The notes under the pieces are model-generated. The model made no database searches and was not told the DNA's origin. It saw only the letters and a list, made by a program, of their open reading frames with translations. Positions 23,597-29,452 of a stretch of DNA of 32,296 bases are shown one piece after another (the first letter of the stretch is position 1; each line of letters begins with the position of its first letter). The translations under genes were made by a program, and so were the position numbers. Source of the DNA: a virus. The stretch is taken from the IMG/VR virus record IMGVR_UViG_3300001683_000165, positions 1 to 32,296 of that record, one strand, 5' to 3'.

Positions 23597-23607
23597 GGCG
23601 GCGCCGG

Positions 23608-23874
23608 TCAATGTATCACCGGGGCGCCGGCCTCGAGGGCGACGATCTCGTCGAGCTCTTGGCGCAGTGTGGCAATATCGACGCCGAGGTCGGCCAGGGT
23701 TTCCGTGGCAATGCAAAGCCTGGCGATTGTCCCGGGAACGTCGCGCCTCGAGCTCGACGTCGCCGGCGCCTGGTACATGGCGACGGCGCGCCGGCTCACG
23801 CCGAGAAGCTCGGCGGCGCCGGTCAAGGAAAGGCCGAGGCGGATCCGCCAGGCGCGGAATTGATCGGGGCTCAT
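23608..23874 (-). CDS. HTH transcription regulator (Cro/CI-like)
   Basis: 88 residues from ATG 23874, which overlaps the preceding stop as ATGA. Residues 4-35 (DQFRAWRIRLGLSLTGAAEL, LGVSRRAVAMYQ) form a typical HTH_3 domain: RxxLGLS, AAELLGVSRRAVxxY. The rest is a helical dimerisation-like tail (LADLGVDIATLRQELDEI). Probably a DNA-binding regulator of the leftward operon or of the divergent control region; operator candidates lie at 24414-24489 and 26169-26182. Small size fits Cro-like repressors. Confidence 0.75.
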   Translation of the reverse strand: MSPDQFRAWRIRLGLSLTGAAELLGVSRRAVAMYQAPATSSSRRDVPGTIARLCIATETLADLGVDIATLRQELDEIVALEAGAPVIH

Positions 23875-24401
23875 GACGTCACCGCCCGCGCGACGACCGA
23901 GGCCCGCGACCAGCGTTTCAAGATCCGGCTTTTGATAACGCCAAAGGGCGCCGCTGTCCGCGAGCGGCCAGGGCACCCGGGCAACGTCGAGGTAAAGAGC
24001 CACCCACCGAGCGCCAGGCAATAGTGAACGCCGCCGATATCCTCGCCGTCGAGCTCGACGTCGAAAGTCACGCCGGCCTGGATCAACGCGGCCTCGTCGC
24101 GCTCGTCGAGCGGCGCCGGCTCGTCGACCAGGCGCGCCGCCGGGGAATAGGCGCCGCGCGAATAGCGGCCATAAACGAACGGCCCGAGGTCATGGCCGGC
24201 GCGCTCGAGCACGGTGGCGAATTCCTCGAAAGGCCGCTCGACCAGGCCGGTCAAATCGCGGCTCGCGTCGTGGAAGTGATAACCGGCCTCGGTGACGGTG
24301 ATCTCGAGCACCTGGTCGCCGTCGTAATAGTTGCCGGTGCGGTATTCGATGACGGGGGCCGAGGCCGCCGCCGCCGTTGCGGTCGTCGTCGAATTCAACA
24401 T
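23871..24401 (-). CDS. hypothetical protein, first gene of the parB operon
   Basis: 176 residues. ATG 24401 is chosen for GGGAGA nine bases upstream; the frame stays open upstream (MPMVNLVPYID...) but through promoter-like DNA. Features: Thr/Ala-rich start, a beta stretch (YYDGDQVLEITVTEAGYHFH), acidic middle, basic end (KSRILKRWSRASVVARAV). Not recognised; no membrane segment. Position as promoter-proximal gene ahead of an HTH regulator and parB suggests a regulatory or partition-linked role, unproven. Confidence 0.6.
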   Translation of the reverse strand: MLNSTTTATAAAASAPVIEYRTGNYYDGDQVLEITVTEAGYHFHDASRDLTGLVERPFEEFATVLERAGHDLGPFVYGRYSRGAYSPAARLVDEPAPLDERDEAALIQAGVTFDVELDGEDIGGVHYCLALGGWLFTSTLPGCPGRSRTAAPFGVIKSRILKRWSRASVVARAVTS

Positions 24402-24452
24402 ATCAAGCAATCTCCCTATATGAATAATGACTAGTGACGTAGAGCGAACGTC

Positions 24453-24482
24453 AATATAGGGAACAAGGTTCACCATTGGCAA
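24453..24482 (-). promoter_or_regulatory. leftward promoter of the parB operon
   Basis: On the - strand, -35 TTGCCA (24482-24477), 18-base spacer, -10 TATATT (24458-24453); both five of six to consensus. Transcription would start near 24446 and reach the ribosome-binding site at about 24416-24410. The -35 lies in a palindrome (24472-24486) and the start region lies in an inverted repeat (TGACGT 24435-24440, ACGTCA 24448-24453), so repression is likely. CCCTATAT (24414-24421) and ATATAGGG (24454-24461) form an outer inverted repeat. Confidence 0.6.
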
Positions 24483-24486
24483 TGGT
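24472..24486. promoter_or_regulatory. palindromic operator candidate
   Basis: ACCATTGGCAATGGT, perfect seven-base arms around one G, with further symmetry outside (TT / AA) after one mismatch. It covers the -35 box of the leftward promoter and is unusually AT-rich for this DNA. Candidate binding site for one of the HTH proteins encoded next to it. Confidence 0.55.
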
Positions 24487-24563
24487 TAATTTCGCCAGGG
24501 CAGGGGGCTCAATCCGAGAAAATCGAGGACCAGACCCGGCTTTTATTCGAGGGGGTTCGCTCC

Positions 24564-24989
24564 CTACCTCGACGCCGCCGACTTGATCGCCCGGCTCACG
24601 GTCGCGCGGTTGACGCCGAGCCGGGCGGCGGCCTCGGTCATGGTCATGGTTTCGGCGAGTTTCACGGCCTCGGCGTCGCGCGCCTTGACGGCGGCCGCCT
24701 TCGCCTGGCGGCGCGCCTGGCGCGTGAAATACGCGATCGCCTCGGCGCCGAAACCGAGCGCCGCGACCTGGTCGGCGACCGCCTGGTCGCCGGCGCCGGC
24801 GTCGACCAGGGCGCCGATCACCTGGCGCAAGCCGGCGACGTTGCTTAATTGTTTGTTTGTTATTTGACGTACTTCGAGCGTCACTTGATGGATCTCGGTG
24901 CGCGCCTCGAGCGCCTCGGCGGCGGCGCCGAAAAACGCCGCCGTCGGCGCCCGGGCGCCCGGCGGGATCGCCGCGACCAGGCGCACCAT
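24564..24989 (-). CDS. HTH protein, tandem paralogue B
   Basis: 141 residues from ATG 24989, but the similarity to its neighbour starts earlier (PYGGAIDRD before the ATG), and no ribosome-binding site precedes 24989. Order of parts: helical N-domain (FFGAAAEALEARTE), middle (GLRQVIGALVDAGAGDQAVA), basic linker (FTRQARRQAKAAAVKARDAE), and C-terminal HTH (MTEAAARLGVNRATVSRAIK). All match paralogue A (25038-25562) in the same order. The frame continues without break, through 16 sense codons, from the TAG that ends paralogue A. Probably a DNA-binding regulator; the real start is uncertain. Confidence 0.65.
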   Translation of the reverse strand: MVRLVAAIPPGARAPTAAFFGAAAEALEARTEIHQVTLEVRQITNKQLSNVAGLRQVIGALVDAGAGDQAVADQVAALGFGAEAIAYFTRQARRQAKAAAVKARDAEAVKLAETMTMTEAAARLGVNRATVSRAIKSAASR

Positions 24990-25037
24990 GTCGCGGTCGA
25001 TCGCGCCGCCGTAGGGCGCCGCCCTTGACCGGCCAGA

Positions 25038-25562
25038 CTAGGGTCCGACCGGCGCCTCGGTGTGATCGCGAACGCCGTTCGCGGCCTTTGCCCGCGACCT
25101 GGTGACGATCCGGCTCACGGTCGAGCGATGGACGCCGAGGCGCTTGGCGATCTCAGCCGTGGTCATGGCGAGGGCGAGTTCGGCGATCTCGCGATCGCGG
25201 GCCGCGCGGCGGCTGGCGACGGCTTGCCGCTTGGCCTCGGCGATGAAATGATCGACGGTTACGGCCGGGACGTCCTGACTTGCTAATTGCCGGCGGATCT
25301 CGTCGGGCTCACGGCCCTGGTCGACCAGGGTGCGGATCACCAGGCGAAGGCTTTGCAGGTCGTCAAACCGCTCGCTCGATTGGCGTTGTGCTTGGCGGGT
25401 TTCGCTATGAGTCCGGGCGCGCGCTTCAAGCGCGTTGCCGACGGCATAAAAAAACTGGGCCGCCGGATCGAGCGCGTCGCGCGGCATTTGCCCGAGTAAT
25501 CGCAAAAGCTCGCGGTGCTCTGCAAGCGGGTAGTGATAGGGCTCGTAGAGGGGGCCGGCCAT
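25038..25562 (-). CDS. HTH protein, tandem paralogue A
   Basis: 174 residues from ATG 25562; GGAGG lies 13 bases upstream, longer than usual. Helical N-domain (AQFFYAVGNALEARARTHSE), a middle part (LRLVIRTLVDQGREPDEIRR), basic linker (FIAEAKRQAVASRRAARDRE) and C-terminal HTH (MTTAEIAKRLGVHRSTVSRI), with a short tail. It ends at TAG 25040-25038, after which paralogue B is in the same frame. HTH of the kind seen in resolvase-like and IS30-like regulators; no catalytic domain. Regulatory or origin-binding role is an inference. Confidence 0.7.
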   Translation of the reverse strand: MAGPLYEPYHYPLAEHRELLRLLGQMPRDALDPAAQFFYAVGNALEARARTHSETRQAQRQSSERFDDLQSLRLVIRTLVDQGREPDEIRRQLASQDVPAVTVDHFIAEAKRQAVASRRAARDREIAELALAMTTAEIAKRLGVHRSTVSRIVTRSRAKAANGVRDHTEAPVGP

Positions 25563-25585
25563 GGCGCAAAATTAGCCTCCAGCAA

Positions 25586-26053
25586 TTAAGCGCGGATTAA
25601 GAACGGGCGATAAGTTAGTGTCAATAATCGTTTAACGGCCGGGACAATAGCGTGCGCCACAATTTCCCATAATATATCGTAGGCGGTCGCCGATGCGCGC
25701 TCGGATGCGCGCTCGGGCGCACGATCGAGGGCCGCCGCCGAGGCCGGGACCGCGAGGCCGCCGACCATGATCGCGATCGCCGCCGCCGCCGCTAAAGCCA
25801 TGCGGATCTTCTCATAAGCGAGGCGAACGTCGGTCGATTCGCTGCGCCATAGATTCAAATCGCATAATCCCGCGCGCGGATCCTCGCCGGCGAGCTCGCA
25901 AAGATCGACCATGGTTTGATCGCTCGGCCAGGTTCGCTTTGTGCGCCAGTTTGAAATTGCCGAGCCGACCAGGCCCAAGCGCCGAGTCAATTCTCTGTCT
26001 GATTTCAATTTGTTACGCCGTTTTGCTAGGTCGCAATAATCGTCGATAAACAT
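25586..26053 (-). CDS. HTH protein with a membrane segment (DUF3693-like)
   Basis: 155 residues from ATG 26053 with AAAGG nine bases upstream. Residues 1-80 (DYCDLAKRRNKLKSDRELTR, LGLVGSAISNWRTKRTWPSD) resemble the phage HTH group DUF3693, in which an HTH is followed by an acidic helix. Residues 85-108 (MALAAAAAIAIMVGGLAVPA) form a likely transmembrane helix, followed by an amphipathic tail with an Arg/Glu segment. First gene of the leftward unit from the divergent control region. Membrane-bound DNA binding would be unusual; an alternative is a hydrophobic core helix. Confidence 0.65.
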   Translation of the reverse strand: MFIDDYCDLAKRRNKLKSDRELTRRLGLVGSAISNWRTKRTWPSDQTMVDLCELAGEDPRAGLCDLNLWRSESTDVRLAYEKIRMALAAAAAIAIMVGGLAVPASAAALDRAPERASERASATAYDILWEIVAHAIVPAVKRLLTLTYRPFLIRA

Positions 26054-26312
26054 GGGCTCGCCTTTCTGACTGCCAGGTCGTGACGGCCGGCAAAAGCGCC
26101 GGCCGGCGTGACGCGCATTATAGGTCGAAATAGGCACTTGACTAGCGTTGCGGCCTGGTTAATGACCTGTGACGTCGGTCACTGATATGTGATCGGCGCG
26201 CCCTGCTGCCAGGTAGGTACGGGGGTGGCGACCGATCGGCCCGATTGCACCGGCTCGATCGGCGCCGCCTTCGAGCGCGGGGCGCCCTGTAACCTGGCAA
26301 GGGGCGACCGTT
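26054..26312. promoter_or_regulatory. divergent control region
   Basis: 258 bases without a gene, between the leftward and the rightward units. A perfect -10 TATAAT lies on the - strand at 26122-26117, with no good -35. An inverted repeat CGGCCGGC / GCCGGCCG (26084-26091, 26098-26105) would form a hairpin in the leftward leader. GTGAC-GTCG-GTCAC at 26169-26182 is a palindrome that also fits TGTGA-N6-TCAC spacing of CRP-like sites. GTGACG also occurs at 26080 and 26108. On the + strand TTGACT at 26138 could be a -35, but no matching -10 is clear. The structured leader of the rightward unit is listed separately. Confidence 0.55.
26201..26304 (+). promoter_or_regulatory. structured 5' leader of the rightward operon
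   Basis: Inner stem: GGTGGCG-A-CCGATCG (26224-26238) pairs with CGATCGG-CGCCGCC (26256-26269), 14 pairs with one bulged A and one G-U, 17-base loop. Outer stem: TGCCAGGT (26207-26214) pairs with ACCTGGCA (26292-26299), and CCCT (26201-26204) can pair with AGGG of the ribosome-binding site AAGGGG (26299-26304) for ATG 26313. The fold would hide the site, so translation of the first early gene may be controlled by RNA structure. Not a riboswitch class I know. Confidence 0.45.
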
Positions 26313-26711
26313 ATGAACACCACCACCACCACCGCAAAATTTCCGCCGGGGCGACCGTTTTTGATTTCGGTCGCGCCGAATGTCCTGGCGCTTCGCCTCG
26401 AGGCGAGCGCCTCGGGCGTCTATCGTATGAGCTACGACGGCGTCGACCTGATCGTGCGCCTGGCGACCAATGTCGTCACCGCACGGTGGCAAGTTCTCGA
26501 GGTCACCGACGGCCGCCACCTCGACGGCCTGGTCGAGTTCCGCGAGCTCGCCGATGCGGCGCATTGGGCCGGCGCCTTTGTCGCGCCCGACGATCGCTCG
26601 CCGCTGATTATCCTGGCCGATGGTCCCGACGATAGCGGCCGGTTCCTACCGGCGCCGCGTCAACGGCCGGCTTACCTGCCGGCGATCGACGCGATCGAGG
26701 GCCGACCATGA
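26313..26711 (+). CDS. hypothetical protein, first gene of the rightward early operon
   Basis: 132 residues; AAGGGG nine bases before ATG 26313. Thr-rich start, then beta-alpha pattern (PNVLALRLEASASGVYRMSY, LIVRLATNVVTARWQVLEV, HWAGAFVAPDD) and a Pro-rich end. Soluble, not recognised. Its position right after the control region and structured leader suggests an early regulator or antirepressor; no motif supports this. It overlaps the following small frame by four bases (ATGA). Confidence 0.6.
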   Translation: MNTTTTTAKFPPGRPFLISVAPNVLALRLEASASGVYRMSYDGVDLIVRLATNVVTARWQVLEVTDGRHLDGLVEFRELADAAHWAGAFVAPDDRSPLIILADGPDDSGRFLPAPRQRPAYLPAIDAIEGRP

Positions 26712-26803
26712 GGTCGCGCGCCGGGGAAACCGCCGAGCTACGCCGGATCGCCGAGGTTCACCGCCTGGTCGTGCTCAACGAGGGCCGAGGGGCTTGGTTA
26801 TGA
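26708..26803 (+). CDS. 31-residue small protein, coupled
   Basis: ATG 26708 overlaps the preceding stop as ATGA, and its own stop overlaps the next ATG (26800) the same way. Product: an Arg/Glu-rich helix (TAELRRIAEVHRLVVLNEGR) ending GAWL. Double ATGA coupling and codon use like its neighbours support real translation. It may mainly serve to carry ribosomes to the next gene. Confidence 0.45.
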   Translation: MRSRAGETAELRRIAEVHRLVVLNEGRGAWL

Positions 26804-27246
26804 ACGGCGAGCGAGATCCCGACCCTGGCGAGGCCGTCGCCTCGCGCCGGCTTTGGCTCAACGTCCTACACCTGGCCTTTCACGACGCCCTGGTCGAGCG
26901 CCCGAAAATGAGCTCGGCGGTGATGCGCGAGCGCGCCGAGGCGCGTACCTGGTTAATCGGTTTCGGCCGCGATTTTATAAACGTCTGCGATTCCGCCGGC
27001 ATGGACGCGAACTATATTCGCGAGCGGGCGAAGCGGATCGCCGCCGGCGGCTGGAAATTGACCGGCGCGGCTGGCTGGTCGCGGCCTGGCGCGCGTTCCA
27101 CCGCGCCAACCCCCGCGTTTATGAGTTATTCGAGCAATACACTTTCGAGGCCGCCCGGCGCCGCGCGCACTACTCGGCGAAAGCGATTTTTGAGCGGATC
27201 CGGTGGCATACCGAGATCGAGACAACCGGCGCCGATTTCAAGCTAA
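26800..27246 (+). CDS. hypothetical phage early protein, 3' part suspect
   Basis: Open to a stop at 27244-27246 (148 residues), but only the first ~93 look coding: ASRRLWLNVLHLAFHDALVE, EARTWLIGFGRDFINVCDSA, ANYIRERAKRIAAGGWKLTG. This helical pattern (TWLxxxDFxxVCxxAGxDxxxIRxR) is common in small early proteins of alphaproteobacterial phages. After about 27080 the sequence becomes Arg/Pro/Ser-rich (a shadow of the next gene). So either the gene simply runs on, or a one-base change joined or separated two genes here. Function unknown; no enzymatic motif. Confidence 0.55.
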   Translation: MNGERDPDPGEAVASRRLWLNVLHLAFHDALVERPKMSSAVMRERAEARTWLIGFGRDFINVCDSAGMDANYIRERAKRIAAGGWKLTGAAGWSRPGARSTAPTPAFMSYSSNTLSRPPGAARTTRRKRFLSGSGGIPRSRQPAPISS

Positions 27247-27356
27247 ACAATAATTTTCACGCCTATTACGCCCGGTTATTTATGAAGCGGCACCCGCGTC
27301 ACGACGGCTTTTTTAGGACGCGGGACGTCACTCGCGTCGACCAGGTCGCGGCATGA
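27057..27356 (+). CDS. conserved phage protein, start not found
   Basis: From about 27070 this frame reads WLVAAWRAFHRANPRVYELF, FEAARRRAHYSAKAIFERIR, WHTEIETTGADFKLNNNFHA, YYARLFMKRHPRHDGFFRTR. The run NPxVYxLFExxTFEA, HYSAxxIxxRIRWHTxxET, KxNNNxxAYYARLFMxxHPxxxGFFxTR is a well-known small phage and prophage protein, so the gene is real. No ATG, GTG or TTG exists in frame near its beginning; ATT 27057 is the only near-start, without a ribosome-binding site. The start may have been lost by an indel shared with the preceding gene. It overlaps the next gene by four bases. Confidence 0.6.
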   Translation: MDRRGWLVAAWRAFHRANPRVYELFEQYTFEAARRRAHYSAKAIFERIRWHTEIETTGADFKLNNNFHAYYARLFMKRHPRHDGFFRTRDVTRVDQVAA

Positions 27357-27742
27357 GCGGCGCCGCCTTCCGTCTCACCGGCGAGCCGCGATTTCAATCG
27401 CGCAAGTTTCCGACGACGCCGCCCGACCTGGTCCCGATCCGCGTCTCGTCGCCGAAAGCCTGGCCGGCCCTCGAGGTTCTCGCCGATAGTTATCGGCCTT
27501 TCGCGCCGGCGTTCGTCGACGAGCTCGAGGCCGCCATGGTCGCCGCCGGTTGGCAAAAAGACGGCCCGGCGAAAAAGGTAATCATTCACGACGCCGATCC
27601 CGGCTCGCCGCTTCGCCTGATTATGTACGGCGACCACGGCGACCAGGCGATCGCCGAGATCACGCCGCGCCGGGCGCTCGACCTGGCGGTGCAATTACTC
27701 AAAACCGCGCGAGCGCGTTGGCCGGGGGATTCTTCGCCATGA
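27353..27742 (+). CDS. hypothetical protein
   Basis: 129 residues from ATG 27353 (ATGA overlap with the preceding stop). Pro-rich start, a short helix (AFVDELEAAMVAAGW), a beta pair (KKVIIHDADPGSPLRLIMYG, DQAIAEITPRRALDLAVQLL). Soluble. Not recognised. Sits in the early operon; the stop overlaps the next gene by four bases, so it is translated as part of the coupled series. Confidence 0.6.
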   Translation: MSGAAFRLTGEPRFQSRKFPTTPPDLVPIRVSSPKAWPALEVLADSYRPFAPAFVDELEAAMVAAGWQKDGPAKKVIIHDADPGSPLRLIMYGDHGDQAIAEITPRRALDLAVQLLKTARARWPGDSSP

Positions 27743-28260
27743 CCGCGACGACAACCTATGGCCGCCATTTTTCCTGGCCCGAGGGCCGCGAGCTCACGCC
27801 GCCGATCGAGCGGCGGTGCGAGCCTGGCGCCGTCGCCGGCCTGGTCGACTATCTGCGCTCTTGCGGCGACGAGGTTGTCCCGCTCGGCCTCGGTCAATTC
27901 CGTTTTAATATGGTCGCGATCCCGCTCGACGAGCTCGGCGCGATCGCCAACACTCGGCGCACCCGGCACGACCTGGCGCGCCTCGAGATCGGCGAGGGCG
28001 ATTTCGAGCGGGCCATGGCGGCGCCGTCGACGTTGCGAGAAAGCGGGTATCGACTGTGGACCGCCGCCGCCGACGCCGAGCTCGCGCGGCTTCGCGCCCT
28101 CGAGCTAACAAACAATCAAATCGCCGGGCTCATAGGGCGCACCGGCTCGGCCGTCCAAACCCGCGTCGGCGTCCTAGATCTACCGCGCCGGATCCCGCCC
28201 TCGGTCGAGTCCACCGCCTCGCGGCGCACGTTGTCGCCGCGCCTCGAGATTGTCCGTTGA
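27739..28260 (+). CDS. protein with GcrA/SANT-like HTH
   Basis: 173 residues from ATG 27739. The N-terminal half is not recognised (YGRHFSWPEGRELTPPIERR, FRFNMVAIPLDELGAIANTR). Residues ~104-145 (YRLWTAAADAELARLRALEL, TNNQIAGLIGRTGSAVQTRV) follow the Trp-start, three-helix plan of GcrA/SANT DNA-binding domains, W...D..L..L...GL...IA..IGRT..AV..R. GcrA-like domains are frequent in alphaproteobacteria and their phages. Probable early regulator. Its stop overlaps the next gene, which starts at TTG 28257. Confidence 0.6.
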   Translation: MTATTTYGRHFSWPEGRELTPPIERRCEPGAVAGLVDYLRSCGDEVVPLGLGQFRFNMVAIPLDELGAIANTRRTRHDLARLEIGEGDFERAMAAPSTLRESGYRLWTAAADAELARLRALELTNNQIAGLIGRTGSAVQTRVGVLDLPRRIPPSVESTASRRTLSPRLEIVR

Positions 28261-28838
28261 CCGGCGCGCTCGACGACCAGGTCGGCGGTTATTGTAAATC
28301 GCTTATGACGACCGGCGGCGAGCGCGTGCGCGAGCGCCTCGGCGTCGCCGGGCCGCGCCTGGTCGAGCGATGGATCGGCACGACGCGCGCCGAGTTCCAT
28401 GGCGCCGCCTGGTCGCCGGCCGAGGATGGTCGGCGGGTTATCACGGCGCCGATTTTCACAATGCCGCGCCGGCTTCGCCATGTATTCCAAACCTGGAACG
28501 GCGCGACCGATATCCTCGCGTTTCGGCTCGACGATCCGAGCCGGTGGGCGCTTCGCAAAGGCACCGCCGACGCGCTCGGCTTTGCCCACCCGGCCGCGGA
28601 TCCCGATCACGGTTTTACCTTGCACCTGGTCGGCGATCCGCTCGCCTGGTTGCGGGCCGACGATCGTCACTTTATGGCGCTCGATTGGCCGGCCCTTGAT
28701 TACCTTTGGGAAGGCACGCCGGCCCGCGTGGTTTGCGATACCGCCGCGACCGCCGAGGCGGCGACGGCGGCGAGGGCGGCGGCGATGCTCGCCCGGCGCC
28801 TGGCGCCGCCGCGTTTCCTGGTCCCGAGGGCCGCGTGA
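28257..28838 (+). CDS. hypothetical replication-region protein
   Basis: 193 residues if TTG 28257 (four-base overlap with preceding stop) is used; ATG 28305 is a second option, 177 residues. Pattern: RLVERWIGTTRAEFHGAAWS, TDILAFRLDDPSRWALRKGT, LVGDPLAWLRADDRHFMALD, LWEGTPARVVCDT. This resembles proteins found near phage primase and helicase genes, without a known activity; I see no complete catalytic motif. Ala-rich helical C-terminus. It shares one base with the methyltransferase start. Confidence 0.6.
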   Translation: MTGALDDQVGGYCKSLMTTGGERVRERLGVAGPRLVERWIGTTRAEFHGAAWSPAEDGRRVITAPIFTMPRRLRHVFQTWNGATDILAFRLDDPSRWALRKGTADALGFAHPAADPDHGFTLHLVGDPLAWLRADDRHFMALDWPALDYLWEGTPARVVCDTAATAEAATAARAAAMLARRLAPPRFLVPRAA

Positions 28839-29452
28839 TGAATATGACGACCTCGCACCGGCTCATGGGCGCCACCGGCACGATCACTGGCGAGCGCCAG
28901 GTCGACGACTTCTATACCACGCCGCCCGAGGCGGTGCGCGCCTTGCTCGATTGTGAAATGCGCGCCGGCCGGCGGATACCGGGAACGATCCTCGAGCCGG
29001 CCGCCGGGCGCGGCGATATCTCGCTCGAGCTCGAGGCGTGGGGCTTCTCTGTGATCTCGAGCGACCTGGTTGATCGCGGCTATGGTCGGCCGGGCGTCGA
29101 TTTCCTCGAGACGACCGAGCTCGAGGCGCCGGGAATAATTACGAATCCGCCCTACCGCCACGCCGCCGCGTTTTGCCGGCACGCGCTCGAGCTCGGCGCC
29201 GATTACGTCGCGATGCTTTTGCGCGTCACGTTCCTCGCCTCGGCCGAGCGCCGGCGCCTGTTTGACGATCACCCGCTCGCGCGCTGCCTGGTGATCTCCG
29301 ATCGGATCGCAACGCCGCGCAACGGCCAGGCTCAAACCGCCGGCGGCGTGATGGATTTCGCGTGGTTCGTTTGGGATCGCAATCACAACGCCGCGCCGTC
29401 GATCTACTGGATCACCGCCGGCGCCTACAAATCGAAAGGCTCGACACCATGA
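28838..29452 (+). CDS. N6-adenine DNA methyltransferase
   Basis: 204 residues from ATG 28838. FYTTPPEAVRALL at 25-37 (motif X region), SAM-binding motif I ILEPAAGRGDISLELEAW at 51-68, and catalytic motif IV TNPPY at 102-106 define an amino-methyltransferase. No restriction partner or obvious long target-recognition domain; the length suggests an orphan enzyme. Likely roles: protecting phage DNA or marking the origin, whose iteron array lies 1.9 kb downstream. Target sequence cannot be read from the gene. It overlaps the following ATPase gene by four bases. Confidence 0.85.
   Translation: MNMTTSHRLMGATGTITGERQVDDFYTTPPEAVRALLDCEMRAGRRIPGTILEPAAGRGDISLELEAWGFSVISSDLVDRGYGRPGVDFLETTELEAPGIITNPPYRHAAAFCRHALELGADYVAMLLRVTFLASAERRRLFDDHPLARCLVISDRIATPRNGQAQTAGGVMDFAWFVWDRNHNAAPSIYWITAGAYKSKGSTP

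Noticed and set aside
26138-26164. Rightward sigma-70 promoter with TTGACT
   Set aside because: -35 is good but no acceptable -10 at 16-18 bases; noted only as a possibility in the control region.
26168-26183. CRP binding site
   Set aside because: Spacing fits TGTGA-N6-TCAC, but the same bases are better explained as a GTGAC palindrome for a phage regulator; no evidence for CRP.
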